The notes: generated by a model from the letters alone, not told the origin. A DNA stretch of 64,000 nucleotides from Syntrophales bacterium (GCA_035363115.1 DAOSEM010000012.1:1-64000), one strand, 5' to 3'. Positions 52,884-61,184 are shown, numbered from the stretch's first letter. A program made the numbers and translations.

Positions 52884-54131
52884 TCAGACCTCGAATGACC
52901 GGATGTCAGCACCCGAGGGTTGTTTCGCAGTTTCGCCAAGGGGGGGTGCAAAACTGCCAAACTCTTTCTGGACAAGGGGTTCATAGGGTATCGCTGGGTT
53001 AGTTTGGCCATCCCCGTTCGGTTCAGCAACGGCAGTTTCGCAGTTTTCCGCTCTATATAGGGAAGCAAAACTGCCAAACTGGATCGGAACGATCCGCTGG
53101 GCGTTCTTCGTCCCCAATTTCTCGATCGCCCAGTACCGACCCTGCCCCTGCCCGATCAGTCTCATGACCTTCTTCTCCGATACCCCCAAAGCGGCAGCCC
53201 CCCTCCGGGCAAGTTCGGTCTTCAAAAGCGACCCCTGCTCGAGGAGGATGTTGAGAATGACCTTGAGGTTCATCTCCTGTGGATCCGGGGCAAGATCGAA
53301 GCCCCGGTCAGGATTCAATGTAAGGTACACGGCGTAGGGCTCAAACCGCGTCTTTTCACACCACCCGAAGCGGTAGACCGTGTCGGGGTCATCATCGTCA
53401 TCCTGGACGACCTCGTCCGGCCCTCCGTTATTCTTCTTCACCTTGGTCAGCCCGAGCAGATGATCAGCCTGGTCGGCAATGGATGTGGAACCCTTGTAGC
53501 GGTCGCTGTTCTTCGAGGTATGATGCAGGACGACGATCGTGAAGCCGAGATCCCGCAGTTCCTTGAGTCTCCCCATGATGTCGCCCATGTCCCGCGAGTC
53601 GTTTTCATCCCGGCGTTGCGAAGCCCGGAGCGTATCGAAGATGAGCAACGCCCCCGGCGGCAGGGCCTTGTAACGCTCCCATTCCGGAGAGTCGAGCCTC
53701 GGTGCTCCGAGGAGTTCATGGTTGGCCCTCCAGAATAAGAAGTTCTCGGCGGGTCCCAACTTCTTTGTCCGCTGATTGAGAACGGGAAGCGGGTTCTCGA
53801 AGTCGACGTAAACAACCGGGGTCTTGACCGTCTTCAGCCCGAGCCAGGGGATTCCCCCGCTAATACAACGAGCAATGTCCATTGCGAGCCATGTTTTCCC
53901 GATCCCCCCCTTCCCGAAGAGGACCGTGATCGCCCCCTTCGGAATGAGCCGGTCGAGGATGTAATCAACATTGATTTCCATCGCCCGGATGTCATTCCAG
54001 GGCTCCAGACAAGATTCTATATCGAGCGGCTGGTCGGCCTTCGGCCCGGCGGGACTCCTCTCCTCGAGGCTTCGTGTTTCCCGGCGGTTCTTCATGTCCT
54101 CGTACAATTGATCAGCGAGATTGAAGGTCAT
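52884..54131 (-). CDS. RepA-like AAA/RecA-fold ATPase
   Basis: A 415-residue ATPase of the RSF1010 RepA/DnaB-helicase-like group. Walker A is LFGKGGIGKTWLA, Walker B LLIFDTLRAS, followed by VVLHHTSKNSDRYKGS and FRFGW-like segments near the C-terminus. It probably unwinds DNA for element replication with the CHC2 primase-like protein, with which it overlaps by ATGA. The C-terminal part contains two FGSFA segments encoded by internal copies of the CAGTTT hairpin. Confidence 0.85.
   Translation of the reverse strand: MTFNLADQLYEDMKNRRETRSLEERSPAGPKADQPLDIESCLEPWNDIRAMEINVDYILDRLIPKGAITVLFGKGGIGKTWLAMDIARCISGGIPWLGLKTVKTPVVYVDFENPLPVLNQRTKKLGPAENFLFWRANHELLGAPRLDSPEWERYKALPPGALLIFDTLRASQRRDENDSRDMGDIMGRLKELRDLGFTIVVLHHTSKNSDRYKGSTSIADQADHLLGLTKVKKNNGGPDEVVQDDDDDPDTVYRFGWCEKTRFEPYAVYLTLNPDRGFDLAPDPQEMNLKVILNILLEQGSLLKTELARRGAAALGVSEKKVMRLIGQGQGRYWAIEKLGTKNAQRIVPIQFGSFASLYRAENCETAVAEPNGDGQTNPAIPYEPLVQKEFGSFAPPLGETAKQPSGADIRSFEV
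52922..52963. repeat. CAGTTT hairpin 1 (inside RepA-like gene)
   Basis: TTTCGCAGTTTCG ... CAAAACTGCCAAAC form imperfect inverted arms. Read on the coding strand it gives the FGSFA / ETAKQP region. Confidence 0.6.
53032..53083. repeat. CAGTTT hairpin 2 (inside RepA-like gene)
   Basis: GGCAGTTTCGCAGTTTTCC and its near inverse flank a CTATATAGGG centre. It encodes a second FGSFA. Confidence 0.65.
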
Positions 54132-54643
54132 CCCCCAGTAACCTCCTTACACAATTGATATTTTTCCTCATCACTCCCATTCTGAAGAATATCCAGGTGA
54201 TGATCGACGAGAGGAAGCAAGTGATAGTCGTCGGCATATTCCTCCATTTCCTCAATCGTCTGGAAGCGACCCTGAAGGATAAACAGATCTTGGTGGTATC
54301 GCGTCAATTTGTCGCGGTACAACCGCTCCCACTCTCGGAAACGCCGCACGAGTTCCGACTTGGTCTTCCTGACCGGGTCCATCTTCGGTTCCTTGCCAGG
54401 GGCCATCCCCAGGAAAGCAATGGCATCGCGGAAGGAGAGGCCGTGAAGCCTCTGAACGAATGAGATGACATCTCCCTTTTCTCCACATCCGTAGCAGAGG
54501 TATCGCTGGCGATCCGGGTCGACCACGAACGAGGGGACCCTGTCTTCGTGGAAGGGACAACAGGCCCAGAATTTGCGGCTCTTTTGATGCACCTCCACAC
54601 CGAGCGATTTGATTACCCCCAAGAGGTCCGGCTTATTCTCCAT
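54128..54643 (-). CDS. CHC2 zinc-finger primase-like protein
   Basis: A 171-residue protein with the DnaG-type zinc finger ACCPFHEDRVPSF ... YLCYGCGEKGDVISF, which binds a Zn ion and single-stranded DNA. No TOPRIM catalytic domain follows; the rest is helical. Stand-alone CHC2 proteins usually accompany RepA-like helicases in integrative plasmids. It begins inside the preceding HTH gene and ends with ATGA at the RepA-like gene. The start could also be GTG 54646. Confidence 0.85.
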   Translation of the reverse strand: MENKPDLLGVIKSLGVEVHQKSRKFWACCPFHEDRVPSFVVDPDRQRYLCYGCGEKGDVISFVQRLHGLSFRDAIAFLGMAPGKEPKMDPVRKTKSELVRRFREWERLYRDKLTRYHQDLFILQGRFQTIEEMEEYADDYHLLPLVDHHLDILQNGSDEEKYQLCKEVTGG

Positions 54644-54908
54644 CACCGGCCCCCAGAGGTCTTTTCCGCTCGATCGGCTTCATGCGTTCTCGTAGCCACT
54701 CGATCACCGAGGCTCGAGGGTAGCCCGTGACCTTCCCTGTCGTGATCCGCTCTTCGGGACCCAACCCCTTCACGTCGAGATTCGACATCGTGCGGGGGCT
54801 GACTCCGACCCACTCCTTGAAGCGAGGATGGTTGCGGTAAAGAACAGGAGGAAGGACGACTTCGAGGTCGGCAAGAACTGCGTCAACCATCTTGGTCGGA
54901 TTAGCCAT
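54633..54908 (-). CDS. HTH protein, AlpA/excisionase-like
   Basis: A 91-residue protein with a helix-turn-helix (WVGVSPRTMSNLDVKGLGP ... TGYPRASVIEWLRERM), the layout of the MerR/AlpA family that regulates integrase genes or acts in excision. It starts two bases after the neighbouring HTH gene and overlaps the CHC2 gene by about 11 nt. Confidence 0.75.
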   Translation of the reverse strand: MANPTKMVDAVLADLEVVLPPVLYRNHPRFKEWVGVSPRTMSNLDVKGLGPEERITTGKVTGYPRASVIEWLRERMKPIERKRPLGAGDGE

Positions 54909-54910
54909 GA

Positions 54911-55123
54911 CTACACCTCCAAGCCATCCAGCAGTTCCAGGGCCTCTTTCGGAACCGTTCCCCGGACACGCTGGACGTGGTCCACTAGGGCCTTCACCTG
55001 TTTGACCGTTAGAAAGCCACGCTGGGGACTTCGCGGGACAATACCCCTGGCCTGCAGGGCATACAGGTGGCTCGGATAGAGATAGAATTTTGTTAGGGTT
55101 TCACCGACGGGAAATCGTTGCAT
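54911..55123 (-). CDS. Small HTH protein, MerR-like
   Basis: A 70-residue protein with a compact helix-turn-helix region (LYPSHLYALQARGIVPRSPQRGFLTVKQVKALVDH), fitting a MerR-type DNA-binding domain. It is the first gene of the replication module, transcribed leftwards with AGGAGG upstream of its ATG. Confidence 0.7.
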   Translation of the reverse strand: MQRFPVGETLTKFYLYPSHLYALQARGIVPRSPQRGFLTVKQVKALVDHVQRVRGTVPKEALELLDGLEV

Positions 55124-55893
55124 AGACTCCTCCTGTGTGTTTTTCCCCAGGGAGAGTCCTGCAAGGTGGAGGGATATTCACTTGACATCCTCTGTGCGTC
55201 TGTTGCAGAAGTGTCAATACAGCCCCGAAACCATCCTCCAGCCGCCAAGCATAGTATGGTTTCGGACCCTCGACCCCGGGTCCTCCGACCTGGGGTTTTC
55301 TTTTTTTTTATTCATACAACACTCAACCTCCATAATCAAGGGGAAAAACGCTCTATACCGTTGATATTACTGGTGTATAATTGACACCATGCTTTCGCAC
55401 AAAGCCAATAATCGCGACAAATACGCATACACGTTTTACACAAAAAACCTCCCGTCCATCCCGAATCGAAAAAAAAAATTTTTTTTGGTGGAACCCCAGC
55501 ATCAAAACCTTGTTGATCACTCCAAGATTTCAATAACTTGGTTGAGATGAGCCCAGTTTTTCTGTTTTGCTTCCCTATAGGGAAGAGAAACTGAAAATCC
55601 CGGCATTCATGCAAGGAGCACCTGACAAAAGAGTGTTTCGGCCGCAATGGGGTATGAAAATTTGAGCAGGCAGGGGCAACCGAAGCTTGACACCCCATTC
55701 CGGGAAAACGCTATAGAATCGAGTGGTTGCAAAGAATGGTCGGTCCGGTTTCGCACTGTCAAAGTTGGGGGGCAATCAGCCTGGGGAGATCGAAAAAGAT
55801 CTATGTATCTTTATTGATGGGTTATTGGTGGGTCTTTGATGGGTTATTCTTCTTGACCGAGTCATTGCATCCAACATGGATTCAAAGAATCGA
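55124..55893. other. Noncoding region of the element (possible origin/regulatory)
   Basis: No convincing ORF. It contains a TTGACA (55182-55187) facing a TGTCAA (55212-55217), a long A9T10 stretch at 55468-55487, and the third CAGTTT hairpin at 55554-55602 with a perfect TTCCCTATAGGGAA core. Structured AT-rich DNA next to replication genes would fit an origin or control region, but nothing proves it. Confidence 0.4.
55554..55602. repeat. CAGTTT hairpin 3
   Basis: CAGTTTTTCTGTTTTGC and GAGAAACTGAAAATC arms around a perfect TTCCCTATAGGGAA core. Bounds the chaperonin block on the left. Confidence 0.7.
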
Positions 55894-57564
55894 TTATGTA
55901 ATTCCGAGAAATCGAGAGTACCGGGCGTCCAGGCTGTCGGCGGGGACATGTTCATACTCTGTTCGGAATTCTTCCCAGGTTACGGAAAGGGCTTCCCGCA
56001 ACGCGTCTTGAGCATCGGCGTTCAAGTTGTAAGCCCCTGTCAGGAAGTCGGCAACAAACATTTCGCCGTACCCGGGCATATGATAGGGTGGTCCCGCGTC
56101 GCCGCGGCGGATGATTCGAAAGAACTGCTCAGCATCCACTCGCGAGAGGGGGGTGGTGGAGACCTCTATTCCCAGGATTCGGCGAGCCCATCGGTTGAAC
56201 AAAAGCGGATGGTACGTCTGGACTCCGCTGTTGACAAAATCTCCTTCCAGCCTCGCAATGATCCTATCCAGCTCCTGCAATTGGCGGAGGACGCGGCGGG
56301 CTTGGTTCAAGTCGTCCATTGTCTGGAAATCTCGGTATGGTTCCTGTGCTCCCTGATTGACGAAGAATCGGGGCCGGGGAGCAAGAAGGCCGTTCAGGAT
56401 TTCCTCTCGGGGGCTGCCCCAGAAGTCGTTGCCGAACCCCTGTCGAATGAACCAGCTTTCCCGTCGCCAACAGTTTGCATCCCGGTGTAACCGGGCTGCA
56501 AATCCATATCCGACTCGGAATATCGTCTGCATGGGATTGTTCCATAGCAATTCCACAGCGGATTCCGCTCTCTCGCCACAGATATACTCCAGTGCGATAT
56601 TCAGGAACCCCGCCGCTTTTCGCATGGTCGTTTCAAGATCGGAGGGATCATCGATTTCCGGGAAGCCCTCGGCAGCGATCAACTGGTTGCACAATCCTGA
56701 TAATTCCACGAGAATCCTGTCGAAAAACAATGGATCGTTGATCTTGGAAAAGGCTGCGGAGAGAAGACTCCGTCCTTCCCCCAAATGAACAAGCGGGAAT
56801 CGGGGGACGAGGCTCCCCGTATCCTCGTCGGCGATCCGCCCGGGAAGCAGCGGGGGGGATTTCCCTTCAAGAACCCCTGGTTCGAGGGGGGAATAGACCG
56901 CGATTGCTTCTTCCTGGGGGAGAAATCCGTATTCGGCAATTCGTCCGTTTCTGAGCCTGTATAATTCTTCCTCTGCCTCGGCGGGGAGCAGGGAGGCGAG
57001 GGAGGAAAGTGTTTCCTGCATGCGTTCAGGATCGTCAGCAGCTAAGAACCGGAGCAGACGTTCGACGTTTTCCTCGTCCTCCTCCCGGAACGTCCGGAAG
57101 AAAAACGTTCCATCCAGTGAGAGGAAACCGGGTGGGGGCACTACATCAGCCGTTTCGTCTACGACCAGAACTTCCGTTGTCCGGTACAGCAAAAGGCGAA
57201 GCAGATCTTCACCATCGTCCATAAGCAGAGAAGACAGCTTTTGAGGATCTGCCTCAGCCAATCGGTTCAGCCAGATGAGGGCCTTTCCCGGGTCGATCTG
57301 GTCTTTCCGCCAGATTTCCAGATCCAGAATGTATTGTACCTGGTTTTCTGTGGCAAGGGCCAGGACCGGAAGGCTGTCTTCCGTACCGATTCGCTTGATG
57401 ACCCAGAAGAAATCATCATCGGAGAGCTCCCGGACCAAATTTTTAGGTTGCGGATCATCAAGGATGCTCTGAAGGAGGACACCGCCGCTGAGCGAGAGGG
57501 TTTCACGGCTGGCTGGGATGGCTTTGTCCAGCTTCCTCTTGGAGGTCGACAATGAAAGATTCAT
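55894..57564 (-). CDS. DUF6178-family protein
   Basis: A 556-residue soluble protein. The opening segments (LSDDDFFWVIKRIGTEDSLPVLALAT, YILDLEIWRKDQID) are those of DUF6178 proteins known in Desulfobacterota, of unknown role. Its position directly after groEL, in the same orientation, suggests cotranscription through the 128-nt gap that includes a long hairpin. The Shine-Dalgarno is weak, so translation may depend on coupling or the start may differ. Confidence 0.75.
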   Translation of the reverse strand: MNLSLSTSKRKLDKAIPASRETLSLSGGVLLQSILDDPQPKNLVRELSDDDFFWVIKRIGTEDSLPVLALATENQVQYILDLEIWRKDQIDPGKALIWLNRLAEADPQKLSSLLMDDGEDLLRLLLYRTTEVLVVDETADVVPPPGFLSLDGTFFFRTFREEDEENVERLLRFLAADDPERMQETLSSLASLLPAEAEEELYRLRNGRIAEYGFLPQEEAIAVYSPLEPGVLEGKSPPLLPGRIADEDTGSLVPRFPLVHLGEGRSLLSAAFSKINDPLFFDRILVELSGLCNQLIAAEGFPEIDDPSDLETTMRKAAGFLNIALEYICGERAESAVELLWNNPMQTIFRVGYGFAARLHRDANCWRRESWFIRQGFGNDFWGSPREEILNGLLAPRPRFFVNQGAQEPYRDFQTMDDLNQARRVLRQLQELDRIIARLEGDFVNSGVQTYHPLLFNRWARRILGIEVSTTPLSRVDAEQFFRIIRRGDAGPPYHMPGYGEMFVADFLTGAYNLNADAQDALREALSVTWEEFRTEYEHVPADSLDARYSRFLGIT

Positions 57565-57624
57565 GGTGAGCCTGAGGATATCTTGGAATCGAGGAAGGAT
57601 GTTTCATAATCGGAATCAGGGCAG

Positions 57625-57666
57625 GCCGGTCCTGCTCCTGTCGTCAAACCAGGAAGCAGGACCGGC
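57625..57666 (-). promoter_or_regulatory. 12-bp perfect inverted repeat between groEL and DUF6178 gene
   Basis: GCCGGTCCTGCT (57625-57636) and AGCAGGACCGGC (57655-57666) form a strong stem with an 18-nt loop. No T run follows, so it is more likely an mRNA-stabilising or processing hairpin lowering DUF6178 expression than a terminator. Confidence 0.6.
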
Positions 57667-57692
57667 TGTTCCGTATTTGAAAAACCGATATT

Positions 57693-59321
57693 TTAATCGA
57701 ATTCGCCCATGTCCGGCGGCATGCCGGGTACAGCAGGCGTCTTCTTTTGCGGTTTGTCTGCTATCATCGCCTCCGTCGTCAACATAAGAGAAGCAACGGA
57801 AGCAGCGTTCTGAAGGGCGAAACGGGCAACCTTGGTTGGATCGATGATCCCGGCCTCGAACATGTCAACGTACTGTTCGGAGTCGGCGTCGAAACCATAA
57901 GAGCCTTTTCCTTCCCGGACCTTCTCAACAACGATAGAACCTTCACAACCCGCATTTGCTGCGATCTGGCGGAGCGGTTCCTCCAGGGCACGACGCACAA
58001 TATCGAGACCATGCTTCTGTTCCTCTGGAAGTGTTGCATTCTCCAAGGCTTTGAGCGAACGGATGAAGGCGACACCGCCTCCCGGAATGATGCCCTCTTC
58101 GACGGCCGCCCTGGTTGCATTCAAGGCGTCCTCGACACGAGCCTTCTTTTCCTTCATCTCTACTTCCGTTGCTGCCCCGACTTTGATCACGGCAACACCG
58201 CCGATGATCTTGGCCAGACGCTCCTGAAGCTTTTCCCGATCATAGTCCGATTTCGTGTCCTCGATCTCCGCCCGGATCTGCTTCACCCGGCCTTCGATGT
58301 CGGCACGATCACCCGCACCGTCAACAATGGTGGTGTTGTCCTTATCGATGGTGACCTTCTTGCAAGTCCCGAGATCGGCCAGCCCCACGTTTTCCAGTTT
58401 GACGCCAAGGTCTTCCGAGATGAGCCTGCCACCGGTCAGGATTGCAATGTCCTGAAGCATGGCCTTTCGCCTGTCACCGAAACCGGGGGCCTTGACGGCT
58501 GCGCATTTCAGCGTTCCTCGCATCTTGTTGACAACCAGCGTTGCCAGGGCTTCACCCTCGATATCCTCCGCAACGATCAGGACGGGCTTTCCTGTTTTGG
58601 CGATTTGCTCGAGAATGGAAACAAGGTCCTTCATGCTGCTGATCTTCTTTTCATGCAGCAGGATGTAAGGGTCTTCCAGGTTGACTTCCATCTTCTCCGG
58701 ATCTGTGACGAAATAGGGGGAAATGTAGCCCCGATCGAACTGCATACCATCGACGACTTCCAGGACGGTTTCCATTCCCTTCGCTTCTTCGACGGTGATC
58801 ACACCCTCCTTCCCGACCTTCTCCATCGCTTCGGCGATCAGATTGCCGATGGTGCTGTCATTGTTCGCGGAGATGGTTCCAATCTGGCCGATTTCTTTCT
58901 TGCCGTCTACGGTTTTGGATATCTTCTTCAGTTCGTCGACAACCAGGGATACCCCCTTGTCGATACCAAGTTTCAGTGCCATGGGGTTCATGCCGGAAAC
59001 GACGAGCTTGGACCCCTCCCGGTAGATCGCCTGGGCCAAAACTGTTGCGGTCGTGGTTCCATCACCCGCCTTGTCGGATGTCTTGGAAGCCACTTCCTTG
59101 ACCATCTGAGCGCCCATATTTTCAAACTTGTCTTCCAGTTCTATCTCCTTGGCCACGGTTACGCCGTCCTTTGTAACCAGTGGGGCACCCCAGGATTTGT
59201 TGATGATGACGTTTCGTCCTTTCGGCCCCAGGGTTACCTTGACCGCGTTTGCCAATGTATCCAGGCCCTTCATGATCTTGGCCCGGGCTTCCATGTTGTA
59301 TTTGATTTCTTTCGCAGGCAT
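57693..59321 (-). CDS. groEL: Chaperonin GroEL (Cpn60)
   Basis: A 542-residue chaperonin subunit that assembles into double seven-member rings and folds proteins with GroES and ATP. All conserved elements are present: MAPKEIKYNMEARAKIMKG-like start, TLGPKGRNVI, KDGVTVAKEIELEDKFEN, DKAGDGTTTATVLAQAI and GGVAVIKVGAATE. The tail is PGMPPDMGEFD, lacking a GGM repeat. AAGGAGG precedes the ATG. It follows groES by 20 bp in the usual order. The location within the tRNA-Arg element is unusual. Confidence 0.98.
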   Translation of the reverse strand: MPAKEIKYNMEARAKIMKGLDTLANAVKVTLGPKGRNVIINKSWGAPLVTKDGVTVAKEIELEDKFENMGAQMVKEVASKTSDKAGDGTTTATVLAQAIYREGSKLVVSGMNPMALKLGIDKGVSLVVDELKKISKTVDGKKEIGQIGTISANNDSTIGNLIAEAMEKVGKEGVITVEEAKGMETVLEVVDGMQFDRGYISPYFVTDPEKMEVNLEDPYILLHEKKISSMKDLVSILEQIAKTGKPVLIVAEDIEGEALATLVVNKMRGTLKCAAVKAPGFGDRRKAMLQDIAILTGGRLISEDLGVKLENVGLADLGTCKKVTIDKDNTTIVDGAGDRADIEGRVKQIRAEIEDTKSDYDREKLQERLAKIIGGVAVIKVGAATEVEMKEKKARVEDALNATRAAVEEGIIPGGGVAFIRSLKALENATLPEEQKHGLDIVRRALEEPLRQIAANAGCEGSIVVEKVREGKGSYGFDADSEQYVDMFEAGIIDPTKVARFALQNAASVASLMLTTEAMIADKPQKKTPAVPGMPPDMGEFD

Positions 59322-59341
59322 GCTTTTTCTACCTCCTTCCG

Positions 59342-59632
59342 CTACGACTCAATGACGCCGAGGATGTCTTCTTCCTTCATGATCAGGTACTCTTGTCCAT
59401 CCATCTTGAAATCCGTACCGGCCCAGCGGGCCATCAGGACCCGGTCACCCTCTTTCAGTTCCATTGGAATCCGTTTCCCCTCCTTGTCCAATCGTCCCGG
59501 TCCCACGGCAATTACCTTTCCTTCCTGGGGTTTCTCCTTGGCCGTGTCAGGGATGATGATCCCGCCGGCGGTTTTCTCTTCCGCCTCGACGCGAGCCACG
59601 ACGATCCGATCATGCAGCGGTACAACCTTCAT
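59342..59632 (-). CDS. groES: Co-chaperonin GroES (Cpn10)
   Basis: A 96-residue lid protein of the GroEL cage. Signature PLHDRIVVARVEAEEKTAGGIIIP contains the mobile loop; GKVIAVGPGRLDKEGKRIP and AGTDFKMDGQEYLIMKEEDILGVI complete the fold. The ATG at 59632 has AGGAGG upstream. No CIRCE sequence is seen in the short gap to hsp20. Confidence 0.98.
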   Translation of the reverse strand: MKVVPLHDRIVVARVEAEEKTAGGIIIPDTAKEKPQEGKVIAVGPGRLDKEGKRIPMELKEGDRVLMARWAGTDFKMDGQEYLIMKEEDILGVIES

Positions 59633-59745
59633 TCCTGTAACCTCCTGTTTGAAAAAAATTCCGGACAGGAACACCGCTCCGCCTGTAGTCTGGTTTTGGA
59701 GGACTCACGAGGCGGGAGGGGATCCCACCCATGTTACTAAATCAT

Positions 59746-59776
59746 GGTATCCCCCGCCGGGGAGGCAGGGGATACC
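59746..59776. promoter_or_regulatory. Inverted repeat between hsp20 and groES
   Basis: GGTATCCCC (59746-59754) and GGGGATACC (59768-59776) form a perfect 9-bp stem without a T run on the minus strand. It may regulate groES expression or define the end of a processed hsp20 message. Confidence 0.45.
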
Positions 59777-59805
59777 GTATCTACACGGAGTAGGCTGAAA
59801 TGGAC

Positions 59806-60306
59806 CTACTCTGTCTTGATCTCGATCTTTTTCATCTTCGCTTTGGCCTCTTCCAGTCGGGGAAGGCTGATGGTAAGAACCCCGTTCTTGAAACGGGCGT
59901 CCGCCTGCTCGGCATTGAGACCCTCGGGAAGCGGGATCACTCGGACGAAGGAGCCGTAGCTGCTCTCCCTGTGCCAGTAATCCTTCCCCTTGTCTTCCTT
60001 CTCCTCTTTCTTCTCACCGCGGATCGTCAGAGCGTTGTCGGTGAGATTCACTTCCACGTCCTTCTCGTCCAGACCAGGGAGTTCCGCCTTGATGCTGACC
60101 TGTTTTTCATCCTCCATCACATCAATGGAGGGAGAAAACGCCCCGAAGGCCGACCTGCCGTCCGTGGGGGCAAGGTCAAAGCCCCGGAAAAAGTTGTCGA
60201 ACATCTGGTTCATCTCCCGCTGAAGGGCGAAGAAGGGGTGATCGTCTGTTCGGGCGATCGGCGATTCGCTTCTTCGCCATACGCTTGGCAAAAGACTCCT
60301 AAACAT
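59806..60306 (-). CDS. hsp20: Small heat-shock protein Hsp20
   Basis: A 166-residue alpha-crystallin-type holdase: an N-terminal variable region (FFALQREMNQMFDNFFRGFD), the beta-sandwich with the conserved AELPGLDEKDVEVNLTDNALTIRGE and the C-terminal GVLTISLPRLEEAKAK. It binds unfolding proteins and hands them to other chaperones. AAAGGAGG precedes the ATG at 60306. It is first in the hsp20-groES-groEL-DUF6178 series. Confidence 0.95.
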   Translation of the reverse strand: MFRSLLPSVWRRSESPIARTDDHPFFALQREMNQMFDNFFRGFDLAPTDGRSAFGAFSPSIDVMEDEKQVSIKAELPGLDEKDVEVNLTDNALTIRGEKKEEKEDKGKDYWHRESSYGSFVRVIPLPEGLNAEQADARFKNGVLTISLPRLEEAKAKMKKIEIKTE

Positions 60307-60681
60307 GGATTTTTCCTCCTTTCCCTTTTTTTTGTTTTCTGACAACTCTTTGATATTGTTGTCATATCCAATTCTGTGCGAAAAATAATCATGAGGTTTA
60401 AAAATGTCAAGGGGGCGGATTTTCAAAATGGGATCTTGTGGCTGGCACTCATCAGAGATCTGAATTAAAAACTTTTTTCATGGATACCCTTGTATACGCT
60501 CGGCACCACTTTCGGATATTGTCCGTGTGGGTAATCCAGCCTGTCCGGACCCGAACGTTTCCGCCATCGAACCAGGGAAGAGGGATCAAAGTGTAATCTA
60601 TCCCTTCTGTTTCCTTCCCCGGCCCTCACCACCGCATCCCGGAAATACCCAAGGGTCTCCTGCTGAAAGACCTTATTGAAA

Positions 60682-60732
60682 TCAGTTTTTCAGTTTTTCT
60701 CCCCTATAAGATGGAAAAACTGCAAAACTGGT
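60682..60732. repeat. CAGTTT hairpin 4
   Basis: AGTTTTTCAGTTTTTC and GAAAAACTGCAAAACT arms with a CCCCTATAAGATGG centre. Same family as hairpins 1-3. Bounds the chaperonin block on the right. Confidence 0.7.
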
Positions 60733-60835
60733 TGGATGGGTGGGTGGGACCCCCGTCAACGACAAGGGCCAGGGGGCTTGTTCCCACCCCCCCATAGGGG
60801 GGGCCTTGGGCATTTTTTGAAGGCAATGGGCCCTG

Positions 60836-60858
60836 AAGTGGGGAGAGTGTGGGGAGAG
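60836..60858 (+). repeat. Integrase arm-type repeat, right end
   Basis: Same motif as 45971-45993 with one mismatch, 50 bp inside the tRNA-Arg core. Confidence 0.7.
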
Positions 60859-60915
60859 AAAGACTAACAAGAGGCAGGGGACTACAGACAGCGATCTGCA
60901 ACCCCTTGAAATAAA

Positions 60916-60992
60916 TGGTGCCCCCGGAGTGACTCGAACACTCGGCACCCGGATTAGGAATCCGGTGCTCTATCCGCCTGAGCTACGGGGGC
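60916..60992 (-). tRNA. tRNA-Arg (anticodon CCT)
   Basis: A 77-nt cloverleaf with encoded CCA. Acceptor GCCCCCG pairs with CGGGGGC, the anticodon loop is TTCCTAA with anticodon CCT, and the T loop is TTCGAGT. It is the intact copy rebuilt at integration; 60909-60963 is the attachment core. Confidence 0.97.
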
Positions 60993-61015
60993 AAACAAAG
61001 AAGTGGAAAAAGAAA

Positions 61016-61091
61016 TGGTGGAGATGAGGGGGATCGAACCCCTGACCTCGGCATTGCGAACGCCGCGCTCTCCCAGTTGAGCTACATCCCC
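61016..61091 (-). tRNA. tRNA-Ala (anticodon CGC)
   Basis: A 76-nt cloverleaf with CCA. Acceptor GGGGATG pairs with CATCTCC through one mismatch, the anticodon loop is TTCGCAA with anticodon CGC, and the T arm is CAGGGGTTCGATCCCCC-like. Lies upstream of tRNA-Arg on the same strand, probably in one transcript. Confidence 0.96.
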
Positions 61092-61184
61092 ACGTCTTGG
61101 TCGGATTGGTTTGTTGCGGAGGGCACCATATCCAATCGGCAACATCAAGTCAAGCGATTGTTGACGACTTTTGGCACTTTAACC

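Larger units (their letters stand above)
60307..60915. promoter_or_regulatory. hsp20 promoter region and noncoding right end of the element
   Basis: On the minus strand TTGACA (60410-60405), 17 bp and TATTTT (60387-60382) make a good promoter for hsp20. The dyad TGACAAC (60340-60346) / GTTGTCA (60358-60364) would lie in the 5' untranslated RNA or near it, as an operator or thermosensor candidate. From 60427 to 60908 no gene is seen; it carries the fourth CAGTTT hairpin and the right arm-type repeat. Confidence 0.6.
45800..60963. mobile_element. 15.2-kb integrative element in tRNA-Arg(CCT)
   Basis: Bounded by identical 55-bp direct repeats (45800-45854 and 60909-60963) that are the 3' part of tRNA-Arg. 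Just inside each end is the same 23-bp motif, two tandem copies of a GTGGGGAGAG-type sequence (45971-45993 and 60836-60858), placed like integrase arm sites. Contents: tyrosine recombinase, lipoprotein, methyltransferase plus GHKL ATPase, HTH proteins, RepA-like ATPase, CHC2 zinc-finger protein, hairpin repeats, and DUF6178-groEL-groES-hsp20. No conjugation, capsid or relaxase genes are seen, so it is a small mobilisable or satellite-like genomic island rather than a full ICE or prophage. Confidence 0.85.

Noticed and set aside
59633..59805. CIRCE (HrcA) operator upstream of groES
   Set aside because: No TTAGCACTC-N9-GAGTGCTAA in the gap; only an unrelated GGTATCCCC/GGGGATACC dyad is found.
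45800..60963. Prophage
   Set aside because: No capsid, terminase, portal, tail or lysis genes in 15 kb; only integration, small replication genes and cargo.
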